Below are positions 24,605 through 35,851 of a stretch of DNA of 64,000 nucleotides, in pieces. Origin of the DNA: Fragum whitleyi (taxonomy: Eukaryota; Mollusca; Bivalvia; Cardiida; Cardiidae); NCBI GenBank assembly GCA_948146395.1, contig OX411555.1, positions 40,379,065-40,443,064 of the forward strand. The letters are read 5' to 3'. Under the pieces are notes generated by a model. It ran no database searches. It was not told where the DNA came from and saw nothing but the letters and a program-made list of their open reading frames with translations. The translations under genes and the position numbers were made by a program. Positions within the stretch are counted from its first letter, which is position 1; the number at the start of each line of letters is the position of its first letter.

Positions 24605-25451
24605 ACAAGAGGACCAAGATGGTCCTAGATCGCTCACCTGAGTCTCTTTGACCCTGGTACATCACATCAATTAAATAGGTAGATGTCATAAAGGAGATAA
24701 TTTCAACACAAAACCAAGTTTCATGAAGTTTGGGCCAAAATCATGGCCTCTAGAGTTTTAATGAAAAATATATCATTAAGGCCCCTTTTCCCGTGATATG
24801 GCATGGATCTTTCCCTTTTTTCGAAAGGGTTCCCACTTGTGACCTGACAAACATTCTGACCAAGTTTCATGAAGATTGGGCTATATATGTTACCTCTAGT
24901 GTATCAACAAGAAAATTGTTATTAAGGCCCCTTTTCCTGTGATATGGTATGGATCCTTTCCATTTTCAAAAGGGTTCATCTTTATGACCTGACCAACATT
25001 CTGGCCAAGTTTCATGAAAATTTGGCAATATTTGAGGCCACTAGAACGTAAACAAGAAAATTGTCATTAAGGCCCCTTTTCCTGTGATATTGCATGGATC
25101 CTTCCCATTTTCAAAAGGCTTTATCCTTGTGACTTGGCCAACATTCTGACCAAGTTTCATTAAGATTGGGCCATGTTTGTGGCCTCTAGAGCCTTAACAT
25201 GAAAATTGTCAATAATGCTCCTTTTCCTGTGATATGGCATGGATCCTTTCCATTTTCAATAGGGTTCCTCCTTGTGACCTGACCAACATTCTGACCAAGT
25301 TTCATGAAGATTGGATCATATTTGTGGCCTCTAGAGTGTAAACACTTAAATTGTTGACAGAGGACGACGCACAACACATGACGGCTGACAGACGACGGAC
25401 ATTCAATGATCACAAAAGCTCACCTTGAGCATGATGTGCTCAGGTGAGCTT
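24605..25451 (+). mobile_element. Family B HINE-like element 4
   Basis: Same layout; nearly identical to element 3 at an offset of 1,367-1,368. The 3' end reads GAGCTTAAAAG, one base off the usual GAGCTAAAAAG. Confidence 0.85.
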
Positions 25452-25972
25452 AAAAGAGATGAAAATAAAATCATAAGTATTTTCAACATAATTATATACA
25501 TTCACAATAATATCACAGTGGGATAAACTTTTTCATTGTTTGTAGGTTCGGGTTAAACTTTTTTATTGTTTGTAGGTTCGGGTAAAAAATACAGAAAAAT
25601 CTTAAAGAAGTGTAGTCTGAGTCAGAATATCGAATAATTCCTATGAATTATGAGGGAAATCTGCCGGGACTGAGATCCTTGTTTGATTTTTCCCTAGTGT
25701 TCAAGATTACCCCTGTTCGAGAGAACGAAGTTTGACTGTATAACTAAAATTCAATAACGTAAGTTATTCATTCCTATGAACATTCAATAATGCAAATTAT
25801 TCATTCCTATGAAAGCACCTGCAAAGCTGAGCAGGAATAATCAGAATTTCAAAGGTATGTATTGTGTCATTTCAAAATTATGATAAGCATTTTGTAAACA
25901 CAATTTTTTCCAAACAACTTGCTACAGTCGCAAAAATGCTAAAGATCTGCAAAAAGCAATAAAAGAAGAGAT

Positions 25973-26819
25973 ACAAGAGGACCAAGATGGTCCTAGATCG
26001 CTCACCTGAGTCTCTTTGACCCTGGTACATCACATCAATTAAATAGGTAGATGTCATAAAGGAGATAATTTCAACACAAAACCAAGTTTCATGAAGTTTG
26101 GGCCAAAATCATGGCCTCTAGAGTTTTAATGAAAAATATATCATTAAAGCCCCTTTTCCTGTGATATGGCATGGATCTTTCCCTTTTTTCGAAAGGGTTC
26201 CCACTTGTGACCTGACAAACATTCTGACCAAGTTTCATGAAGATTGGGCTATATATGTTACCTCTAGTGTATCAACAAGAAAATTGTTATTAAGGCCCCT
26301 TTTCCTGTGATATGGTATGGATCCTTTCCATTTTCAAAAGGGTTCATCTTTATGACCTGACCAACATTCTGGCCAAGTTTCATGAAAATTTGGCAATATT
26401 TGAGGCCACTAGAACGTAAACAAGAAAATTGTCATTAAGGCCCCTTTTCCTGTGATATTGCATGGATCCTTCTCATTTTCAAAAGGGTTTATCCTTATGA
26501 CTTGGCCAACATTCTGACCAAGTTTCATTAAGATTGGGCCATGTTTGAGGCCTCTAGAGCCTTAACATGAAAATTGTCAATAATGCTCCTTTTCCTGTGA
26601 TATGGCATGGATCCTTCCCATTTTCAATAGGATTCATCCTTGTGACCTTACCAACATTCTGACCAAGTGTCATGAAGATTGGATCATATTTGTGGCCTCT
26701 AGAGTGTAAACACTTAAATTGTTGACGGAGGACGACGCACAACACATGACGGCTGACAGACGACGGACATTCAATGATCACAAAAGCTCACCTTGAGCAT
26801 GATGTGCTCAGGTGAGCTA
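25973..26819 (+). mobile_element. Family B HINE-like element 5
   Basis: Last tandem copy. Its spacer is interrupted soon after the 3' end by the family G element. Confidence 0.85.
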
Positions 26820-26839
26820 AAAATAAAAAAAGATGAAAT

Positions 26840-28546
26840 ACAAGAGCCGTCACAGACGGATTATGCTCCCCGAATAAGGCATTGTCACAAAAACAAGAGC
26901 CATGTTGGACATGGACATCCCCCACCACAAAAGCTTGATAGTAAACTGAAGCCTAATAGATTAAAGATTCTTTTGTACTGTCAGAGATTTACCTCCTATT
27001 AAATGTATTAAAAATAACGAAGGGCAATTACTCCAAAATTATGCAAGCAAGAGTTATAGTTCTGGTGTATTAGACTTCTCCTCCATGAGATCTATCCACC
27101 CATAAAGTTTCAAGTTGATAGCTATCATACTTAAGGAGATATGCTCCAGACAAAATCTAAGTATCAAAAATAACAAAGGGCAATAACTGCAAAATTATGC
27201 AAGTAAGAGTTGTAGCTCTTGTGCACTGCACTTCTCCTCCATGAGATCTATCCACCCATAGATGTTCAAGTTGGTAGCTATTATACTTTAGGAGATATGC
27301 TCCAGATAAAATCTAAGTATCAAAAATAACAAAGGGCAGTAACTCCAAAATTATGCAAGCAAGAGTTGTAGTCCTTGTGCATAGCACTTCTCCTCCATGA
27401 GATCTATCCACCCATAAAGTTTCAAGTTGATAGCTATTATACTTTAGGAGATATGCTCCAGACATAATCTAAGTATCAAAAATAACAAAGGGCAATAACT
27501 CCAACATTATGAAAGCAAGAGTTGAAGTTCTTGTGCACTGCACTTCTCCTCCATAAGGTCTATCCACCCATAAAGTTTCAAGTTGATAGCTATTATACTT
27601 GAGGAAATATGCTCTGTGGTCAGATTTCAAAGACTCAAATAAGCTGTTATCTTATACAGCTAACATAAAGGTAACAAACATTAAACCCCCTTTTTGCGTG
27701 ACATATTCTAAAACACAAATTTCAAATAGTTTAGGGTAGAGAGCATCTGATTTGCTACTCAAATGTGAAATTTCATCAAATCATAATCTAAGTATCAAAA
27801 ATAACAAAGGGCAATAACTCCAACATTATGAAAGCAAGAGTTGAAGTTCTTGTGCACTGCACTTCTCCTCCATAAGGTCTATCCACCCATAAAGTTTCAA
27901 GTTGATAGCTATTATACTTGAGGAAATATGCTCTGTGGTCAGATTTCAAAGACTCAAATAAGCTGTTATCTTATACAGCTAACATAAAGGTAACAAACAT
28001 TAAACCCCCTTTTTGCGTGACATATTTTAAAACACAAATTTCAAATAGTTTAGGGTAAAGAGCATCTGATTTGCTACTCAAATGTGAAATTTCATCAAAT
28101 TCTGAGCATAAGACTAGGAGAAATGAAAGAATAACTGTAATTTACGCGCTTACGTAAAGGTAACAAACATTAAGCCCCCTTTTTCCATGATTTATTTTTT
28201 TTTTACGTTAATTTCAAATTGTTTATAGTAAAGGGCATCTGATTTGCTACACAAATATGAAATTTCACTAAATTCTGATTGTTAGACTAGGAGAAATTTG
28301 GGAAAAACTGTTTTTTACCCAAAGTCCCCTTTTCCCGTGACGAGGCCTCAAATCCAAAAACCGTCACAGATGCATCATCACTATATCATAGGGAGTTCAC
28401 ATGGTAAGTTTCATTCAATTTGGCCCAGGGGTTATGGAGAAATAGGTGGGGACGGACGGACAGACGGACGGAATTACGGACGTACGGACGGACGGATGGA
28501 CGGACAGACAAAGCGGCGGATATATGCTCTCCCTTTGGGGAGCATA
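26840..28546 (+). mobile_element. Family G HINE-like element
   Basis: 5' ACAAGAG, hairpin CCGTC-ACA-GACGG and motif TATGCTCCCC; 3' TATGCTCTCC/GGGGAGCATA hairpin followed by an A-run; ACGG microsatellite at 28451-28507. Core monomers of about 155 bp at 27010-27620 (AACAAAGGGCAATAACTCC ... GAGATCTATCCACCC ... AAGTTTCAAGTTGATAGC). A 309-bp tandem duplication lies at 27473-27781 and 27782-28090. A second start (ACAAGAGCCATGTTGGACAT at about 26894) suggests a nested relic. It sits inside the family B spacer. Confidence 0.85.
28451..28507 (+). repeat. ACGG microsatellite of family G
   Basis: Imperfect GACGGACGG run immediately before the 3' hairpin of the element. Confidence 0.9.
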
Positions 28547-28679
28547 AAAATCATTAGTATTTTCAACATAATTATATACATTCACAATAATATCACAGTG
28601 AGTTTTACTTTTTCATTGTTTGTAGGTTTGGGTAAAAAATACAGAAAAATCTTAAAGAAGTATAGTCTGAGTCAGAATA

Positions 28680-28961
28680 TTGAGGGGTCCACGCAACACT
28701 TTAGGTAGATTTTGAGCGGTGAGCCATGAAATCAACTTTTAACGGTTAAATTCCCATGCAATTCTTTCAAAATAGATAAAACAGACATAACAAAGATACA
28801 AATTACCTTTCAAATGAAACTTAGTGCTTGTCTTAGATCTGAAGGTTTACCCATAGACCTATGGTAATGGACTCAACGCCTAGGTTTGAGCTCAGTTTTG
28901 AAAATACACCTATATTTATATATTTATAGGCACTAACAATACTGTTGCGCTGACCCCTCAA
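28680..28961. mobile_element. 282-bp MITE with 19-bp TIRs
   Basis: TTGAGGGGTCCACGCAACA at 28680-28698 and TGTTGCGCTGACCCCTCAA at 28943-28961 are inverted repeats with two mismatches. The interior has no useful open frame. It interrupts the family B spacer. I cannot identify a clear target duplication, and the superfamily is not recognised. Confidence 0.65.
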
Positions 28962-28980
28962 GATAAACAATCACATGCCA

Positions 28981-29010
28981 TGGTATATGGTAATTTTTTC
29001 CCATATACCA
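28981..29010. other. Perfect 10-bp stem hairpin
   Basis: TGGTATATGG and CCATATACCA are separated by a 10-base loop, just outside the preceding MITE. Confidence 0.6.
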
Positions 29011-29501
29011 CCACAATAGTTTTCTATCCCATACATATATATACCTTGGTTAATTTGACCCGAATTTGAGCTCTGTGGAAAAACTGCATAAATAACAATT
29101 ACTGACAAATTTTATCAATTAACAAAATATATATGTATATTACATTCAATAACGTAAGTTATTAGTTCCTATGAAAGCATGTGCAAAGCCGAGCATTTTT
29201 TTTTCATCTTAATAGCAGGGGTCAGATTTGGGTCAATAAAACCGCACTATAGCCTTCAAACTGAAGTATTGTTTTCTTAAATACCAGAAAACAGAGAGGA
29301 CTTTAAATAAATTTGTTCAAGCATCACATTTCTTATTTTACATAGGTACAGATAATAATAATGGAATAATGCCAGTCTTAAACCCTTCAAACTTCTCAAA
29401 GAAATCTTATGTTGTAGGTACTCAGCTAGACAAGACCATTCCAATGAGTCTCCATAACATGGGATTTGTGCATTTTTCTGACATAAAGACATTCTTGGCA
29501 T

Positions 29502-29746
29502 TTAACCCTTGTCATGCTGAACCCCGAATATTCCTGCTTTGGCAGAGCTATGAACAAATATCAGCCTGCACATATGTGCAGTCTGATGTTAGTCTACATC
29601 ATCTGTTTCTCACTTTCATACCAGAATTGTCAATAGATTTAGTTTTTCAAATAAATATTGCATACAGTTGATACTTTCAGTGCTTTTTGCCCTTTGATTT
29701 TGATGAAAATTTTTAGCTATAATTAATTCAGCATGACAAGGGTTAA
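29502..29746. mobile_element. piggyBac-type MITE with TTAA ends
   Basis: TTAACCCTTGTCATGCTGAA at the left and TTCAGCATGACAAGGGTTAA at the right form a perfect 20-bp inverted repeat; the outer TTAA on each side (29502-29505, 29743-29746) is the expected target duplication. TTAA targets and CCC-starting TIRs are hallmarks of the piggyBac superfamily. At 245 bp it has no transposase and must be non-autonomous. An open frame at 29369-29671 crosses its edge and is not a gene. Confidence 0.8.
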
Positions 29747-29866
29747 TACATAGTCATTGACATTCTTTCTTGACATAAGCTTAAACAGCTTCTAGCCAAA
29801 CAACATAAACAATACACCCAGTCATATATCAAATGTAGAGGTTTCCTGAAAGCAAGTACATACATA

Positions 29867-31527
29867 ACAAGTGCATGTCGTATTGCGATGCAATACAGGA
29901 GTCCCCCACCGGATAAAAAAAAATCCTCTCTTATAATATATCTCCTACATACTAGATCTATAACTGTAAAAGTTTAGAGTTGCTAGCACTTAAAGTTTAG
30001 GAGATATGATCCGGACAAGAATGTAAGACTAAAAACAACAAAGGGCAAAACTCAAAAAGTGGACATGGCAGAGTAACAGTTCTTGTACATGACATGTGTC
30101 CTCGATAAGATCTATCAGTGTACAAAGTTTGAAGTTGCTAGCTCTTATGGTTTAGGAGATATGATCCGGACAAAAATGTAAGGGTAAAAACAACAAAGGG
30201 CAATAACTCAAAAAGTGGGCGTGGCCAAAAACAGTTCTTGAACATGGCACTTGTCCTCAATAAGATCTATAAGTGTACAAAGTTTTAAGTTGCTAGCACT
30301 TATAGTTAAGGAGATATGATCCCGACAATAATGTAAGGGTAAAAACAACAAAGGGCAATAACTCAAAAAGTGGGTGTGGTAGAGTTATGGATCTTGAACA
30401 TAACACTTCGCCTCAATGAGATCTATAAGTGTACAAAGTTTAAAGTTGCTAGCACACATAGTTTATGAGATATGATCCGGACAAGAATGTAAGGGTAAAA
30501 ACAACAAAGGGCAATAACTCAAAAAGTGGGCGTGGCAGAGTAACGGTTCTTGAACATGACACTTCTCAATGAGATCTATAAGTGTACAAAGTTTTAAGTT
30601 GCTAGCACTTATAGTTAAGGAGATATGATCCCGACAATAATGTAAGGGTAAAAACAACAAAGGGCAATAACTCAAAAAGTGGGTGTGGTAGAGTTATGGA
30701 TCTTGAACATAACACTTCGCCTCAATGAGATCTATAAGTGTACAAAGTTTGAAGTTGCTAGCACACATAGTTTATGAGATATGATCCGGACAAGAATGTA
30801 AGGGTAAAAACAACAAAGGGCAATAACTCAAAAAGTGGGCGTGGCAAAGTAACGGTTCTTGAACATGACACTTCTCCTCAATAAGATCTATAAGTGTACA
30901 AAGTTTGAAGTTGCTAGCACTAATGGTTTAGGAGATATGATCCGGACAAAAATGTAAGGCTAAAAACAACAAAGGGCAATAGCTCAAAAAGTGGGTGTGG
31001 CAGAGTTATGGATCTTGAACATGACACATTGCCTCAATGAGATCTATAAGTGTACAAAGTTTGAAGTTGCTAGCACACAAATTTAGGAGATATGATCCGG
31101 ACAAGAATGTAAGGGTAAAAACAACAAAGGGCAATAACTCAAAAAGTGGGCGTGGCAGAGTAACGATTCTTGAACATGACACTTCTCCTGAACGAGATCT
31201 ATAAGTGTATCAAGTTTGAAGTTGCTAGCACTTATGGTTTAGGAGATATGATCCGGACAAGAATGTAAGGCTAAAAACAACAAAGGGCAATAACTCAAAA
31301 AGTGGGCATGGCAGAGTAACGGTTCTTGAACATGACACTTCTCCTCAATGAGATCTATAAGTGTACCAAGTTTGAAGTTGCTAGCACATATGGTTTAGAA
31401 GATATAGCCCGGACAAAAGCGTGACGGACAGACGGACGGACGGACGGACAGACGGACGGACGGACAGACGGACAGACGGAATCGAGCAAACCTATAGTCC
31501 CCCAACCGGTAACCGGTGGGGGACTAA
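29867..31527 (+). mobile_element. Family F HINE-like element
   Basis: 5' ACAAGTGC, hairpin GTATTGC-GAT-GCAATAC (29880-29896) and motif AGTCCCCCACCGG (29900-29912). About ten monomers of about 155 bp (AGGAGATATGATCCGGACAA at 30000, 30154, 30309, 30475, 30618, 30774, 30930, 31085, 31241, 31397). ACGG microsatellite at 31423-31481. A 3' palindrome at 31495-31526 repeats the terminal motif in both orientations. The middle monomers alternate between two types, giving a dimer of about 310 bp. The second copy begins at 63546. Confidence 0.9.
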
Positions 31528-31741
31528 TAAACTAATTTACATTTTGTTTCAAACATTAACATAGGAAAACAATTTTCTATCTATAAATACCGCCTAACTC
31601 CCGTTTTGCGTATTATTGGCAGGTAAAACTTGACATTTGACGAGTATAATGTTGCTCATTAATACATGCCTTAATTTGGTTCTATTGAAAAGAAATGGTA
31701 TATGCTATGAAGGCACTTCATTCATTGTAACATTAAATCGA

Positions 31742-31812
31742 GGGTTCGGTGCAAGACTGAAGTAAGTGTATATACATTGTATATACACTTACTACAGTCT
31801 TGCACTGAACCC
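31742..31812. other. 71-bp near-perfect foldback
   Basis: 34-base arms starting GGGTTCGGTGCAAGACTG and ending CAGTCTTGCACTGAACCC pair with two mismatches around a 3-base loop. It could be a foldback MITE or transcribe a long hairpin. No relative elsewhere in the window. Confidence 0.7.
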
Positions 31813-32555
31813 ACAATTTCTACTATTGCCTTTTTGTTTCTTACCACTAACATAATGAAATTTTGATTATAATCATTAAGTGATATTACATGCATAGCAT
31901 TTTATGCAAGATCATATAATTTAACAATACAAATGTAATGATTTGATATGAAATCAAAATGCAATACATTTTAATAATTTATCATTGCTCTTGGAATCAA
32001 TTTGGCTACTCATGGAATTAATTGAGGAAGTTCTTACTTGGAGCGCATATTTGATATACCATATAAATACTCCTGGGAGCTATACATAACATGGTCAGGG
32101 AGCTTTTATTTAGCATGCATTTTCTGATTTAAAAAAATCATTAAATTGATGTATTTTAGGCCCTTTTACCTTTTATTCAAAGGGAATTTTGTCTAAATAA
32201 TCATATAAATGATTGTATAAGGGAAATTCATCTCAAATTAAAGAGTCAGGTCTCAAAAAGTTCCTAAAATTTAAGCATTTGAATTGGATTTTCTTAGTAA
32301 AAAATGTAGGGTGCTACTATAAGGGAGGGTGCTGTAATTAGAGGAAATACTGTAGATAGAGATTGTAGTATTTTTTTACTGTTAAAGACAGACAAGTGTT
32401 AGCATGCTAGCTAGGTTTCAAAAAATGAGAGATCTAATTTTGATTTTGATTTTCTTTCAGTTTTACTATGAATGAAAATTTACTTGAATTATCTGATACA
32501 GTTTTAGTATCGGCCCTTCATACATGATGTAAAACTTTTAGCAACATTTTGAGTT

Positions 32556-32599
32556 GATACCCTTCTTTGCATGTGCATGCACATGCGAAGCAAGGTATC
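32556..32599. other. 44-bp palindrome
   Basis: The perfect core GCATGTGCATGCACATGC is flanked by GATACC and GGTATC arms with a few mismatches. Confidence 0.6.
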
Positions 32600-32848
32600 A
32601 TTTCGAAAATGTTTTGCTTTCATTTTCATCCTGAATGCAGGGTTGGTCTCACAGAATTAAAGTAATTTATACCATGTCAATACATAGACAACTCAAAACC
32701 ATTCAAAGTCAAAACAGCTCCTAATTCAGTCAAACAGTCCAAAGCTATTTTTCATTTGTTAAAAAAAAAAAGACTAATGGAATTGTTTTAGGTAGTCCCC
32801 TGTAATAGTTCCTCAAAATTGGGGAACTCATGATCCTTCAAAATAATG

Positions 32849-32886
32849 ACAGAGGTTTCCTAATGATTTCATTAGGAAACCTCTGT
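32849..32886. other. 38-bp perfect foldback
   Basis: ACAGAGGTTTCCTAATGA and TCATTAGGAAACCTCTGT are exact reverse complements with a TT loop. Confidence 0.7.
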
Positions 32887-33035
32887 TTTTACTGTTAAAG
32901 TTCATTATGAGACCACTACCTTAAAACAAATTATCACTAATTCAAAAAAATCTTAAAGTAATACTCATGTTCAGGTAGACTCTATTTTCATTCTTATCAC
33001 TTGACTTGTCAATTATGTTATTTTGTTATTTAGTT

Positions 33036-33115
33036 ATTTTGTTTGAATGGCTTTTATGCCACTTTCAATAATCTTTAAGTTATATCACAGTGTCTGGAGC
33101 ACCTACATGGGGTTA
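33036..33115 (-). mobile_element. SINE 3' fragment
   Basis: GTTTGAATGGCTTTTATGCCACTTTC ending near TGGAGCACCTACATGG is the 3' end of the common SINE (TTTG-tail type); the rest is missing. Confidence 0.65.
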
Positions 33116-33476
33116 TTTGATTCACTCCTGGACTTTAGATAATATAAAACTCATTCCTAAGATCCTTATATTGCCCAGATGCATTTACCTTTTTAATTAT
33201 ATCTTAAATTATAAAAGTTTAGCTTTTTGTCACGAACCAAAGACAATATTCAGGAATTTCAGATCATACTAGGGGCACTTGATGTAAAATCTTTGATGTA
33301 GATATTTTCTATTTCTTCAAAATAAGGAAACATTATCCATCTAAATATAATTTTTTTTTTGCAACAAATTACTAATTTTAAACATTTCAACCAGTTTGGC
33401 TCGTTTTTTCCACACAATGATTAAGCAGAGTCAGCAGAAAGTAATCTGCTAGATCAGACTGCACACCTGTGCAAGA

Positions 33477-33741
33477 CTGTTTGAATGGGTTTAACGCTGC
33501 TTTCAACAATCTCGCAGTTATATCTCAGCGGCCGGAGCACCTAACAATGGATTCCTGGTATTTCTTTCACCTGTACTACCATTACACCCTTTCCTAGCCT
33601 CCGACTGCTATCTCACATAGGCTTACAATTATCTACCCATTGGGGAGAGACAAACGTTGGAAAGGACATTTGCTGCCACTGGGGATCGAACCCATGACTT
33701 CCAGAAGTCTTTTGCCTAACCAACTGCACTATGGTGGCGGC
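33477..33741 (-). mobile_element. Full-length tRNA-SINE (TTTG-tail type)
   Basis: The minus strand starts GCCGCCACCATAGTGCAG (A box) and has GGTTCGATCC (B box), the conserved body and the 3' end. A clear target duplication is not visible, which suggests age. Confidence 0.8.
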
Positions 33742-34020
33742 TGGATTTGACTTAAAACCCCCTCAATTGCTTTGATAGTAATAAGATACTTGTTGACCCT
33801 GGAAACTTAAAGCAAAGAAAGTTTGTTCAATGGAACGGAAAATCTAAATGTATGATCAACTTAAGTCTTCGGTTTTCTTCCCAAACCTTGAAATTACAGC
33901 GGGGGTCTAATGATTTGTATACTTGCAGCTTGTGTTGGGCATTCGGTTTCAAATCATAATTGTTTATTGGTTTTTAGTTGGAAGAGCAAAATCAGCTAAT
34001 GATCAATACTACAATAAATT

Positions 34021-34097
34021 TCGATGGCTCAGGGCGAAACAGTTGTAACTGCCTATATGTTTATGGGCAGTTACAACTGTTTCCCGCTGAGCATCAA
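34021..34097. mobile_element. 78-bp foldback MITE, copy 3
   Basis: TCGATGGCTCAGGGCGAAAC on the left and GTTTCCCGCTGAGCATCAA on the right, with CAGTTGTAACTGCC / GGGCAGTTACAACTG inside. The best-preserved copy besides 1848-1925. Confidence 0.75.
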
Positions 34098-34347
34098 ATT
34101 GGTTTATTAGAAATCAAAACTACACTATGGCATAATAAGGCTACTGTTGATTCCATTTCCTTTGAATTTATGAGTAGATAATTACGTTGTATGTTTTTAT
34201 ACTTCTAATCTTTGACATTTGATACTGATCTTGACAATCAATTGGTATGTTTTGTATTCTTTAGCATGTCTTTGACCACTGATGGTCCATTCTTAAGGTT
34301 GCTTTAAAAAAATTAGTTTTTTTCAATAAAAGGATGTCACTAGAAAA

Positions 34348-34643
34348 ACAAGAGCACCGCCTACGGGTGCCTATGCTCGGCTGTCGAGTGTATGATGGTG
34401 GGAAAAAATCTAAGACGAAAAAGGGGCATAATTTGCACAAAATGCATCTAGAGTTATCCCCCTTGATAGTATAGGCCCTATGTTGCTCTTTTGATGGTGA
34501 ACATGTGTGCCAAGTTTCAAATGAATGCCTTCAGTAGAACCAGACATATAACAAAATGTCAAAGTTTTCGCATGACGCCGACAACGACGACGACACAGAG
34601 GCTATAGCAATACCTCAGGTTTTCTCTGAAAACAGCCGAGCTA
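34348..34643 (+). mobile_element. Family A HINE-like element, copy 2
   Basis: ACAAGAG, hairpin GCACC...GGTGC, exact terminal pair GCTCGGCTGT / ACAGCCGAGC followed by TAAAAAA, and a GACAACGACGACG run. Same order as 2363-2650. Confidence 0.8.
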
Positions 34644-34856
34644 AAAAAAGATGAAACCAAGACTATTTAGTGTCATGTATCTTTCATAACATAAAACGGT
34701 TGCCATGTACATGTTCCAAACAGATTAAATGATTATGAGATTCCTTAATCCATAGTTGTCATAGGCAGCCCAAACCAACTGGATGTGCATTTATCAGCCC
34801 ATCACTACAAAAGTTACAGCCAAAACTTTCTGTACAGCAAGAACATGATGATTTTT

Positions 34857-34949
34857 TTGTTTGTTTGAATGGGTTTTACGCCCCTTTCAACAATTTCACA
34901 GTTACATTGCAGTGGCCGGAGCACCTAACAATGAATTCCTGGTATTTCT
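34857..34949 (-). mobile_element. SINE 3' fragment (TTTG tail)
   Basis: TTTGTTTGAATGGG tail and the adjoining body up to CCTGGTATTTCTGAG; the head is absent. Confidence 0.7.
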
Positions 34950-34969
34950 GAGAAAAGGATATTAACAGT

Positions 34970-35002
34970 TTGATGACTCTGTATGAAACAGTCGTAACTG
35001 CC
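34970..35002. mobile_element. Half of the foldback MITE joined to a SINE
   Basis: TTGATGACTC...CAGTCGTAACTGCC is one arm of the 78-bp foldback, cut where the next SINE fragment begins. Confidence 0.5.
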
Positions 35003-35222
35003 TTTCAACATTAGTTCAGTTATATTGCAGCTGCTGGAGCTCCTAACAATGGTTTCCTGGTATTTCTCTCACCAGTACAACCACCACATCCTTGCCTCCA
35101 GCTGCTATCTCACATAGGTCTACAATTATCAACCCATTGGTGAGAGACAAATAGTCGGATAGAATGAGTGCCGCCGTCTGGGATCCAACTTGGGACCTCT
35201 GGATTGACAGTCCAACCTTGAA
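35003..35222 (-). mobile_element. SINE fragment with partial tRNA head
   Basis: Body and part of the head (degenerate B box and GACTGTCAATCC) are present. The A box and the 3' tail are missing. Confidence 0.7.
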
Positions 35223-35851
35223 TTATGAACTTGCCTGCAAGTGGAAAAGCCCGCGTTGGACAAGTCGGGCATTGGAATTCAATACAACTGGCTATGTAAC
35301 CTTTCAAGTAAATAACAAAGGCTTCAGGTGATCACCTGTACCCCTGAATTTTGTCCAGACTTTCAAACTTGAGGTTTGAATGTGATATGATTTAATTTCA
35401 GTAGGGTCCACCAACATTTGCAACTTCTGATTGGCTGAAAATTTGGTTTTATTCCCAGATGAAAACAATTTTGAGTACACAGTTGTTTTGTAAGCTTCTG
35501 CAAAAGTAGTTCCTTAAAAATCTTTTCTTAACTGACAAACTTAACATTTTTGCTTCTGGATATAAAATTATAAGATATGAAGATAATATTTGTTGATTTC
35601 AAAGAGTTATGAAACTAAAAACCTTATCACACTCATGTATGAATCTGCTTCGCATATTTATACTATGTGATTAGGATTTTAGCTTCATACCTCAAAGAAT
35701 TCAACATAATTAATATCCCCTTTAAATTTTTGTATTGACTTTAATCTTTCTGTAAATGACGATAAAAACCGAGATTGTAGTATTTAAAAGAGTTGGGCTG
35801 CTATCCCTAAAAGAAAAGTGGTATCATAATGGCAAAAATTGCAAGTTGTGA

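Larger units (their letters stand above)
20470..26819. repeat. Five tandem 1.32-1.37 kb units (family B element plus spacer)
   Basis: The GGACC of the family B start recurs at 20594, 21917, 23244, 24611 and 25979 (spacings 1,323, 1,327, 1,367, 1,368). The spacer is 491 bp between the first three elements and 521 bp between the last ones, because a segment of about 30 bp ending TGTAGGTTCGGGT is duplicated in the later spacers. The spacer also carries a duplicated ATTCAATAACGTAAGTTATT block and a CTGAGCAGGAATAATCAG segment. Units 3 and 4 are nearly identical. No gene is seen. Confidence 0.9.

Noticed and set aside
20470..26819. Tandem regular repeats considered as a CRISPR array
   Set aside because: Units are over 1.3 kb with conserved spacers and TIR-bearing elements; the sequence is clearly eukaryotic.
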